From assembly GCA_013298625.1 (NCBI GenBank), contig JAAFIF010000079.1:1-47576 (forward strand): 47,576 nucleotides of DNA. The letters run 5' to 3'. The notes below the pieces were generated by a model. The model did not search any database and was not told the DNA's origin. It was given only the letters and a program-made list of their open reading frames with translations. The stretch's first letter is position 1, and each line of letters starts with the position of its first letter. The position numbers were made by a program, and so were the translations under genes. This stretch comes from Myxococcales bacterium (GTDB taxonomy: Bacteria; Myxococcota_A; Polyangia; Polyangiales; Ga0077539). Below are positions 40,984 to 47,576 of this stretch, piece after piece.

Positions 40984-42330
40984 ATGGTCACCCGCAAGCT
41001 ACTTTCCCAGGACGCAAATCAGAGAATCCGTGGCGGAGACAACGAGGGGGCCCTTCGCGGGCTCGTGGCGCTCGTGCGCTCTGCTCCGCACGACCTCGAC
41101 GCTCGGCTGCGCATCGGCGACGCGCTGTTGATCGCCGGCGACAGCGCGCAGGCGATCCAAGTGTACGCCTTCGTCGCGCGCGAAGCTTCACTCTCGGGCC
41201 ACCCGTTGAAGGCCATCGTGGCGCTGAAGATCCTCGCGCGCATCGACCCCGCGATCAACGAGCTGCTCGCCCAGCTCGCGCAGCGCTACGCCGCAGGTTC
41301 TCCCGCGTTGGGAAAGACCGTTCGCCTCTCGCCCCCCGCCCCTGACGCGGAAGTGCCCACCGCGGCGTTCGTCCCCAACGAGCTCGACTACGCGCAAGTG
41401 CGCGCCGTCGCAGCGCAAGCCGCGACGCTGCGTGATGGACTGCCGGGCTACCCTGCCAACGTCGCGGCGATTCCGCTGCTGTCGGATCTTCCGCCCGAAG
41501 CGTTCGCGCGCATGCTCGCGGCGGTCGAGCTCAAGCGACTGCCCGCGGGAGAAGCGATCCTGCGCGAGGGCGAGCCCGGCGACGCGTTCTACATGATCGC
41601 GCGCGGCACCGCCCGCGTCACGCGCCGCGCCGGCGGAGGCGGAACGTCGGTCACCCCCGAAAACGACGTCCTGCTCGCCACCCTCGGCGAAGGCTCGATC
41701 GTAGGAGAAATGGCCCTGGTCTCGGGCGCGCCGCGCGCGGCCACGGTCTCGGTCGTCGATGACAGCGACGTGCTCTCGTTTGGCCGCGAGGCGCTCGGCG
41801 CGGTCGCCCGCGAGCTCGACGTCGTGGGACAAGCGCTCGAGCGCTTCACCCGCGATCGACTGGTGCAAAACCTCCTCGCCACGCACGCGATCTTCAAGCC
41901 GTTCGACCGCTCGCAACGCCTTCAGCTCGCCTCGCGATTCAGCGCGCACGACGCGCCCGCGGGCGCGGTGATCATCCGCGAAGGAGAGGTCGGCCGCGGC
42001 CTCTTCTTGCTGCTCTCGGGGCAGGTCGAAGTGAGCCGCAACGACGCGGGGCAGCGCGTGACGCTCGCGACGCTCGACACCGGCGACGTGTTCGGCGAGA
42101 TCGCCCTCATCGAGCAGGGCACGACCACGGCCACCGTCACAGCCCTGCGCAACAGCACGGTGCTCTTTCTCTCGCGAGAGCTCTTCGACCGGCTCGTGCA
42201 GGGCGTCCCCGAGCTGCGGGCGTTCTTCGAGAACCTCGCGCAGGATCGATTGATGGACACCAACCTGACGCTCAGCGCCGCCCGCGACAGCGCCGAAGAG
42301 CTGCACGAGGACGACCTGGTCCTGGTGTGA
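40984..42330 (+). CDS. TPR-like protein with two cyclic-nucleotide-binding domains
   Basis: 448 residues. About 15-105 has two or three helical TPR-like units (GALRGLVALVRSAPHDLDARLRIGDALL). About 165-290 and 300-425 are two cyclic-nucleotide-binding domains: AILREGEPGDAFYMIARGTARV with LGEGSIVGEMALVSGAPRAATV, and VIIREGEVGRGLFLLLSGQVEV with LDTGDVFGEIALIEQGTTTATV. Each has the G-E-[IM]-A-L phosphate-binding cassette; the first keeps the following Arg (GAPRAAT), the second has Thr (GTTTAT) and may not bind nucleotide tightly. No DNA-binding helix is visible. A soluble cAMP/cGMP-regulated adaptor seems likely. The stop is ten bases from the convergent FG-GAP gene. Confidence 0.83.
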   Translation: MVTRKLLSQDANQRIRGGDNEGALRGLVALVRSAPHDLDARLRIGDALLIAGDSAQAIQVYAFVAREASLSGHPLKAIVALKILARIDPAINELLAQLAQRYAAGSPALGKTVRLSPPAPDAEVPTAAFVPNELDYAQVRAVAAQAATLRDGLPGYPANVAAIPLLSDLPPEAFARMLAAVELKRLPAGEAILREGEPGDAFYMIARGTARVTRRAGGGGTSVTPENDVLLATLGEGSIVGEMALVSGAPRAATVSVVDDSDVLSFGREALGAVARELDVVGQALERFTRDRLVQNLLATHAIFKPFDRSQRLQLASRFSAHDAPAGAVIIREGEVGRGLFLLLSGQVEVSRNDAGQRVTLATLDTGDVFGEIALIEQGTTTATVTALRNSTVLFLSRELFDRLVQGVPELRAFFENLAQDRLMDTNLTLSAARDSAEELHEDDLVLV

Positions 42331-42339
42331 CACCGGTAT

Positions 42340-44007
42340 TCAAGTCCCGCGGGGGACGAAGCCGTTGCGCAAGAGGTTCGCCCGCCCTGTGGGCCACAAG
42401 AGGCAACGCGAGTGCGAGCCGGGGACCGTGTACACCAGGGCGTTGCGCGTGCGGTCCTCGCCGTCCTTGAGGTTGATCACGATCTCGACGGTCCCGTCTC
42501 CATTGACGTCGGCGAGCGTGGGGACGCTCATCGCTCCGTGCGCGGGCAGCGCGATCCGGTGCTGCATGGCTCCGTCTGCGCCGAGGATGAACAGCGCGCT
42601 CGCGTCGGCGCGCGGCGAGTACGTGGCGAAGACCACCTCGGGAGAGCCGTCGCCCGAGAGGTCTCCGACCGCGAGTCCCGCGGTCAGGACGTCGTTGTTC
42701 GTCGTGTACTCGAAGCGCCAGCGGCGCTCGCGACGCGCGTCGACCATGTGAATCGCGCCGTCGAATCCGGCGAAGACCATCTCGAGCCCAGGCCGCGTCG
42801 CGTCCATGTCCGCGACAGAGACCTGGTTGGTGAGCCCGACGAAGTTCACCCCTTCGAAGTCCCACAGCCCCGCGCGGTACATCGGGACGTGAAAGGGCTC
42901 GACCCACGCCGCAGGCCGCGTCGCGTCCCGCTGCAGGACCCACAGCGCGACCCCGCGCAAGCGGTCGTTCTGCGCGGCGTTTTGCACGCTTCCCACAACG
43001 ACGATCTCGTTGCGCCCGTCGCCGTCGATGTCCGCGATGGCCGGCGCCGAGTTGGTGAAGTGCGCCTGGTTCGCGGTCGCTTCGTCGTTGGCGTAGCCCT
43101 GCTGCGCGAGCGCGTAGTCGTGAAGAAAGCGCACGCCGAGCACCTTGCGTCGGTTGCGAAAAATGCTGGCGGCGTCGAAGGCCACGCCATCGCCGCGGTG
43201 CCACGAGAGGTATGCGTTGTCTTGCGCGCCGACGACGTCCCACGAGGCGTCTTCATCGATGGGGCCGACGGCCACGTTCTGGTCGTAGCCGCCGGTGACG
43301 AAGCAGTTCGTGTCGCAGCCCGAGGTCATCGTGGTGTTCGGCGGCCAGCCCCGAACGATGGTCCCGTTGCCTTCGACGGCCAGCAGAATGTCCCGCGGAG
43401 TCCCTGCGAGGGGATTGGTTGTCAGGGTGACAAGTTCGAGGCGACCATCGCCATCGACGTCGCCCGCGGCCAGCGACCGCAGCTCGTCCCGCCACGCGAA
43501 CGGAAACCCCGGCACCGCAGCGCCCGCCGCGTCGAGCACGTAGATGCTGCCGCGCGCGGCGAAGGCCACTTCGAGCCGCGCGTCTCCGGCGAGGTCGGCG
43601 ACGATGGGCGAGGACCAGATGCGCCCCGAGCTCGGGACGTCGAAGGACCACGCGAGCGTTCCGTCGGCGCGGTACGTGAGGAGCTTGCCTGCGCGAGCGA
43701 GGATGATCTCGCGCTGGTTGTCGCCGTCGAGGTCGGCGACGGCGGGAGAGGCGAGCCACGACTCGTTCCACCGGTCGCGGAGCGTGAGCGCGAGGGTGGG
43801 CGCCATCGCGACGCGCGCTCCGCCGCCGCTCGCCGGTGCGCACGAGGGCGCAGGGAGCATCGCGTCGACGGGCGTGCTCGCGTCGGGCAACGGCGCCACC
43901 CCCGTGTCCATCGCGGCGTCCGATCCTGTCGATCCGTCCGGCTGTCCCGCGGGCGGCGCCCCACACGCAGCGACGGTCGCGAGCGCAAACGAGAGCCAGT
44001 GCTTCAT
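42340..44007 (-). CDS. FG-GAP/VCBS-repeat lipoprotein
   Basis: 555 residues. Lipoprotein signal with VAAC (Cys15), an Asp/Ala linker, then repeated blades of the integrin-alpha/FG-GAP type with DxDGDG calcium loops (ADLDGDNQREIIL, GDVDGDGRLELVTL, ADIDGDGRNEIVVV, GDLSGDGSPEVVFA, ADVNGDGTVEIVIN). This predicts a seven-bladed propeller on the outer surface, for adhesion or ligand binding. Start chosen at the ATG before the lipoprotein signal; the open frame runs 75 bases further with no support. Sits 26 bases downstream of the DUF1015 gene on the same strand. Confidence 0.85.
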   Translation of the reverse strand: MKHWLSFALATVAACGAPPAGQPDGSTGSDAAMDTGVAPLPDASTPVDAMLPAPSCAPASGGGARVAMAPTLALTLRDRWNESWLASPAVADLDGDNQREIILARAGKLLTYRADGTLAWSFDVPSSGRIWSSPIVADLAGDARLEVAFAARGSIYVLDAAGAAVPGFPFAWRDELRSLAAGDVDGDGRLELVTLTTNPLAGTPRDILLAVEGNGTIVRGWPPNTTMTSGCDTNCFVTGGYDQNVAVGPIDEDASWDVVGAQDNAYLSWHRGDGVAFDAASIFRNRRKVLGVRFLHDYALAQQGYANDEATANQAHFTNSAPAIADIDGDGRNEIVVVGSVQNAAQNDRLRGVALWVLQRDATRPAAWVEPFHVPMYRAGLWDFEGVNFVGLTNQVSVADMDATRPGLEMVFAGFDGAIHMVDARRERRWRFEYTTNNDVLTAGLAVGDLSGDGSPEVVFATYSPRADASALFILGADGAMQHRIALPAHGAMSVPTLADVNGDGTVEIVINLKDGEDRTRNALVYTVPGSHSRCLLWPTGRANLLRNGFVPRGT

Positions 44008-44033
44008 CGTGCGCTCGATCGTAGCGCTTCTTC

Positions 44034-45266
44034 TCAGAACTCGTGCACGAACAGCCCGCTGCGCAGCTTGGGCTCGAACCACGTGCTCTTCGGCGGCATC
44101 AGCAGCCCCGCGTCGCTCACCGCCAGCAGCTCGTCGATGCGCGTCGCGTGCATGTAGATCGCCAGCGCCCAGCCCTCTTCGCGGGCGCGGCGCTCGAGTT
44201 CGGCGGCGCCTCGAATACCGCCCACGAAATCAACATGCTTGTCTTTTCTCGGGTCGTTGACGGCGAACAACGGCCGCAGCACGCGCTCTTGCACGATCGA
44301 GCAGTCGAGCGACGCGACCGGGTCGCTCGCGTCCCAGCTACCCTGGCGAAACGTCCCTCGGTACCACCGCCCGCCCACGTACAAGCCCACGGACTTCGGC
44401 GCGCTCGGCGCAGGCTCGTTGGTCTCGACCACGTCCATCACCGAGCGCAGCTCCGCGAGCAGCTGCTCGGGCGTGCGCGTCGATCCACCCGCCTCTCGGA
44501 CGAGCCGGTTGTACGGCAGGATCTGCATCTGATCGTGCGGAAACAGCACAGCCAGATACACGTCCACCTCGCCCTCGCTCGCCCCGCGCTTCGCGCGCAG
44601 CGCGCACACCCGCGACGCCGCCGCGCTTCGATGATGCCCGTCGGCGATGTACATCACCGGGACCTCTCGCTCGAACGCCGCGACCAGCGCCGCCCGCTGC
44701 GCGCTGTCGGCGATCCACAGCGTGTGCTGCACGCCGTCGCTCGTCGCGAAGTCGTACACCGCCGCGCCGCGCTGCACGTCCGCGATGATCGCGTCGATCG
44801 ACGACGCCGCGCGGTACGTGAGAAACACCGGCTCGTCGTGGGCGCCCATCTCGTTGATGTGCCGCGTGCGGTCGTCCTCTTTGTCCGCGCGGGTGTTCTC
44901 GTGGCGCTTGATCGTCCCCGCGTCGTACTCGGCAACGCTCGCGCACGCGACGAGCCCCACCTGCCGATGCGCGCCCATCTTCTGCGCGTACACGTAGAGC
45001 TGCGGCTCGCGGTCGCGCACGAGCACGCCCCGCGCGACGAAGTCCTCGAGCGCCGCGCGCCCCTGCGCGTACACGCGGTCGTCGTGCTCGTCCACCGACG
45101 GGTCGAGCGCGATCTCGGGGCGCGAGACGTAGAGGTAGCTGTCGCGGTTGTCCCCCGCGAGCGCGCGCGCCTCGCGCGTGTTGATGACGTCGTACGGAGG
45201 CGCCGCTACCTGCGCGACCCGCTCGACGGGCGGCCGCAGCGCTGCGAAAGGCTTGATCGTGGTCAT
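44034..45266 (-). CDS. DUF1015-family protein
   Basis: 410 residues from MTTIKPFAALRP, close to the family's usual length (about 410). Conserved family landmarks: APPYDVINTREARALAGDN near the start, SYLYVSRPEI, NEMGAHDEPVFLTYR, and MYIADGHHRSAAA, the HHR motif. The biochemical role is not settled; family members often sit beside serine-pathway genes (SerA, aminotransferases), and here a class I aminotransferase lies directly opposite with 23 bases between starts. No signal peptide, so cytosolic. Confidence 0.88.
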   Translation of the reverse strand: MTTIKPFAALRPPVERVAQVAAPPYDVINTREARALAGDNRDSYLYVSRPEIALDPSVDEHDDRVYAQGRAALEDFVARGVLVRDREPQLYVYAQKMGAHRQVGLVACASVAEYDAGTIKRHENTRADKEDDRTRHINEMGAHDEPVFLTYRAASSIDAIIADVQRGAAVYDFATSDGVQHTLWIADSAQRAALVAAFEREVPVMYIADGHHRSAAASRVCALRAKRGASEGEVDVYLAVLFPHDQMQILPYNRLVREAGGSTRTPEQLLAELRSVMDVVETNEPAPSAPKSVGLYVGGRWYRGTFRQGSWDASDPVASLDCSIVQERVLRPLFAVNDPRKDKHVDFVGGIRGAAELERRAREEGWALAIYMHATRIDELLAVSDAGLLMPPKSTWFEPKLRSGLFVHEF

Positions 45267-45289
45267 GGCGGGGCGGCACCGTATCACCA

Positions 45290-46486
45290 ATGAGGTTCTC
45301 TTCTCGCCTCGGTCGCTCGCTCGACGAGAGCCCCTGGTCCGCGCACGTCCGCGAGGCGCGCGCGCGCGGCGCAGTCCGCTTCGACCTCACAGCGTCCAAC
45401 CCCACGCGCGTCGGGCTCGGCCCGGACCCCGCGCAGTCCGCGAAGATCCTCGCGGCGCTCTCGGACCCCCGCGCGCTCGCGTACGACCCGCACCCGCAAG
45501 GAATGCCCTCAGCGCGCGAGGCCGTCTGCGCGCACTACGCCCGCGAGCACGGCGCAGCGGTCTCTCGCGAGCGCGTGTGGCTCGGGGCGAGCACGTCCGA
45601 GCTGTACGCACAGCTATTCATGTTGCACTGCGATTCATCGAGCGAAGTGCTGGTCCTCTCGCCGGGCTACCCGCTCTTCGACTCGCTCGCGCGGCTGGTC
45701 GGCGCCGAGGTCGCGCGCTGCCCGCTCGCGTTCGACGGGCACTGGATGGTCGACGCCGACGCGCTCGCTCGCGCGGTCACCGACCGGACGCGGGTGATCG
45801 TCTGCGTGAGCCCCAACAACCCCACCGGGTCGAGGCTTCGCGCGCACGAGCTCGCCTCGGTGCGTGCGCTCTGCGCCGAGCGCGGCCTCGCCCTGATCGT
45901 CGACGAGGTCTTCGCGGAGTACTCCTTGGATGCGAGCGACGAGGCGCTGGTGCAGAGCGCGACGCGCGAGGCGTCTCCGTGCGTGCAGTGGACGCTCGGA
46001 GGGCTCTCGAAGAGCGCTGGGCTACCGCAGATGAAGCTCGGCTGGGCGGTGCTCTCGGGTCCCGAGGCGCTCGTGCGCGAGGCGAGCGCGCGGTTCGAGC
46101 ACGTGGCGGACGCGTTTTTGTCTGCGAGCGCGCCGGTGCAATGCGCAGCGGGCGCGCTGCTCTCGATCGCGACAGAGCTGCGTCCGCGCATCCTCGAGCG
46201 GTGCCGCGCAAACCTCGCGCTGGCGAGGGCGACGCTGACGCTCGAGACCGGAGCGAGCGCGCTCTCGTGCGAAGGGGGCTGGTCGCTGGTGCTTCGTCTG
46301 CCGGCGGTGCGCAGCGAAGACGAGTGGGCGCGCGCGCTGCTCGACGGCGAAGGAGTGCTCGTTCAGCCAGGGTATTTCTACGATTTCGAGCGAGAGGCGT
46401 TCGCTGTGGTGAGCCTGCTGACCGAGCCCGAGCGCTTCGGCGAAGCCCTGCGACGAATCGCCGCGCTGTCCCGCGCGAGTCTGTGA
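45290..46486 (+). CDS. Class I/II pyridoxal-phosphate aminotransferase
   Basis: 398 residues. Fold-type I aminotransferase: LDLTASNPTRVGL-like opening, YDPHPQGMPSAREAV, SPNNPTGSRL for the cofactor phosphate contact region, IVDEVFAEYSL (Asp/Tyr contacts), and GGLSKSAGLPQMKLGW, where the Lys forms the Schiff base. This is the aspartate/aromatic/alanine-type subgroup; the exact substrate is not readable. Divergently paired with the DUF1015 gene, hinting at amino-acid metabolism linked to serine. Confidence 0.9.
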   Translation: MRFSSRLGRSLDESPWSAHVREARARGAVRFDLTASNPTRVGLGPDPAQSAKILAALSDPRALAYDPHPQGMPSAREAVCAHYAREHGAAVSRERVWLGASTSELYAQLFMLHCDSSSEVLVLSPGYPLFDSLARLVGAEVARCPLAFDGHWMVDADALARAVTDRTRVIVCVSPNNPTGSRLRAHELASVRALCAERGLALIVDEVFAEYSLDASDEALVQSATREASPCVQWTLGGLSKSAGLPQMKLGWAVLSGPEALVREASARFEHVADAFLSASAPVQCAAGALLSIATELRPRILERCRANLALARATLTLETGASALSCEGGWSLVLRLPAVRSEDEWARALLDGEGVLVQPGYFYDFEREAFAVVSLLTEPERFGEALRRIAALSRASL

Positions 46487-46525
46487 GTGAGCGAATGAAG
46501 GGCGCTCGCTCCGCGCGCCACTCAC
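46483..46525 (+). terminator. Possible hairpin after aminotransferase gene
   Basis: GTGAGTG (46483-46489) pairs with CACTCAC (46519-46525), with AGCG/CGCT inside. It overlaps the aminotransferase stop and precedes the ferric-reductase-like ATG by 15 bases. Could be a terminator or an attenuator; no T-tract. Confidence 0.3.
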
Positions 46526-46540
46526 TCGGGATAGGCAAAC

Positions 46541-47576
46541 ATGAAACGAATCGCTCTCGCGCTGCTCGCGCTGCTCGGCGCAACAACTGCGCTCTGGCTC
46601 GCGTCCGACGCAGGCTCTCTCACGGCGTTGACGTACAGCGCGCTGCGCGGACCGTTGATCCAGTACACGGGCATCGTGGCGCTCGCCGTGATGTGCGTGT
46701 CCGTGCTGCTCGCGCTGCGCCCCGTGTGGCTCGAGCCTGCGCTCGGCGGGCTCGACAAGAGCTATCGCTTGCACAAATGGCTGGGCGTCACGGGGCTGAT
46801 CTTCGCGGTCTTGCACTGGGCCACGATCAAGGCGCCGGGCTGGCTGCAGACGCTCGGGCTGATGGCGCGGCAGGCGCGCAGGCAAGGAGCGCGGCCGCCA
46901 GCGCAAGCGGCAAGCGCGATCGTCACGACGCTGCGATCGCTCAAGCCCGCGGCGGAGGCGATCGGAGAGTGGACGTTCTACGCGGTGGTGCTGCTGATCG
47001 CGCTCGCGTTGGTGAAGCGGTTTCCGTACCGGTGGTTTCAGAAGACGCACAGGCTGCTGGCGATCGCGCTCGGGCTGTTCGTCTTTCACGCGGTGGTCTT
47101 GATGAAGATCACGTATTGGACGCTGCCAGTCGGGCCAGTGATGGCGCTCTTGTGGCTCGCGGCGCTGGTGGCGTCGGTGATCGTGCTCGCGCGGCGGGTG
47201 GGCGCGGGCCGGCGCGCGAGCGCCGAGGTGATCGCCGTCGAAGCGCTGCCCGAGAGCGAGAGCGTCGCGGTCACCGTGCGCGTGGACGCGCGGTGGAAGG
47301 GACACGCCGCGGGGCAGTTCGCGTTCGTCTCGTTCGCGAGCGCCCCCGAGCCGCACCCGTTTACGATGGCCTCGGCGTGGAGCGACTCGCGTGAGCTTCG
47401 CTTCGTGATCAAGGCGCTCGGCGACCACACGAAGGCGACGGTCGCGCGCGTGAAGGTGGGGGACCGCGCGACGATCGAGGGCCCCTACGGGCGCTTCAAT
47501 TTCGCCAGCGAAAAGCCTCGGCAACTGTGGATCGCTGGAGGCATCGGCGTGACGCCGTTCTTGGCGCGGCTGAAGG
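46541..47576 (+). CDS. Ferric-reductase-like flavocytochrome, N-terminal part (runs off window)
   Basis: 345 codons and no stop before the window ends. Residues about 1-215 are TM helices of the ferric-reductase-like type with haem-candidate histidines in YRLHKWLG, AVLHWAT, KTHRLLA and FVFHAVV. Then comes a ferredoxin-NADP reductase-type part: GQFAFVSF, HPFTMAS (FAD-binding R/HxYS/T-like site) and IEGPYGRF, then GGIGVTPFLA (NAD(P)-binding start). The predicted role is inner-membrane electron transfer from NAD(P)H via FAD and haem to an acceptor such as ferric iron or a periplasmic protein. A loop between TM helices (about 108-140) is Ala/Arg-rich. It may be cotranscribed with the aminotransferase. 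Confidence 0.88.
   Translation, partial: MKRIALALLALLGATTALWLASDAGSLTALTYSALRGPLIQYTGIVALAVMCVSVLLALRPVWLEPALGGLDKSYRLHKWLGVTGLIFAVLHWATIKAPGWLQTLGLMARQARRQGARPPAQAASAIVTTLRSLKPAAEAIGEWTFYAVVLLIALALVKRFPYRWFQKTHRLLAIALGLFVFHAVVLMKITYWTLPVGPVMALLWLAALVASVIVLARRVGAGRRASAEVIAVEALPESESVAVTVRVDARWKGHAAGQFAFVSFASAPEPHPFTMASAWSDSRELRFVIKALGDHTKATVARVKVGDRATIEGPYGRFNFASEKPRQLWIAGGIGVTPFLARLK

Overview
The window is very G+C-rich DNA, with G/C-ending codons throughout and long antisense shadow frames opposite nearly every gene. About 36 tightly packed genes are visible. The gene content points to a myxobacterium-like member of Myxococcota (order uncertain): many lipoproteins with Asp/Ala-rich linkers, a MopE-type calcium/metal motif protein, VWA and FG-GAP surface proteins, a heat-shock-type sigma factor, caspase-fold proteases and a terpene cyclase. 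GTG and TTG starts are common. Genes often overlap by 4-8 bases (ATGA, GTGA), and convergent genes usually end within about 25 bases of each other.

Layout. Positions 1-4950 (minus strand) hold a cytochrome c maturation operon: a CcmF-CcmH fusion, a two-TM zinc-ribbon protein, a secreted Ig-like/carboxypeptidase-regulatory protein, and the start of an RluA-type pseudouridine synthase that is cut by the window edge. Positions 5128-9558 (minus) hold a DUF3592-like membrane protein, pyrH, a Cys-rich Sel1-like protein and ribonuclease Z. Positions 9610-9840 are a 50-bp-arm inverted repeat. Positions 9861-18375 carry a metacaspase-like protease with an EF-hand, a VWA lipoprotein, an inactive-rhodanese/beta-carbonic-anhydrase-like fusion, a second caspase-fold protein with an EF-hand-like loop, a lipoprotein and a helical-repeat protein. 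Positions 18489-25156 (plus) carry a divergent squalene-hopene-cyclase-like protein, a Rieske oxygenase, two lipoproteins and a 2OG-Fe(II) oxygenase-like protein. Positions 25281-29325 (minus) are an operon of DUF4139, DUF350 and glutathionylspermidine-synthase-like genes. Then come trmB, a LAS-metallopeptidase (extensin-like) protein with a GspC-like PDZ protein, a CPBP protease, an RpoH-type sigma factor, a cupin/M20 pair, holA, rubredoxin, a PduO-type cobalamin adenosyltransferase, a Thr-Leu-motif zinc-ribbon protein opposite a double cyclic-nucleotide-binding protein, an FG-GAP lipoprotein, a DUF1015 protein, an aminotransferase, and a ferric-reductase-like flavocytochrome cut by the right edge.

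Most of the window is chromosomal housekeeping mixed with lineage-specific genes. I saw no transposase, phage gene, rRNA, tRNA or CRISPR array. The least explained pieces are two non-coding insertions between convergent genes: a 246-bp mirror-symmetric hairpin array flanked by 14-bp direct repeats, and a 30-bp tandem array whose palindrome supplies stop codons to both neighbours. Among proteins, the rhodanese/carbonic-anhydrase-like fusion, the pair of EF-hand caspase-fold proteases, and the DUF4139-DUF350-ATP-grasp operon deserve attention. None of these is proven to be a new system from sequence alone.
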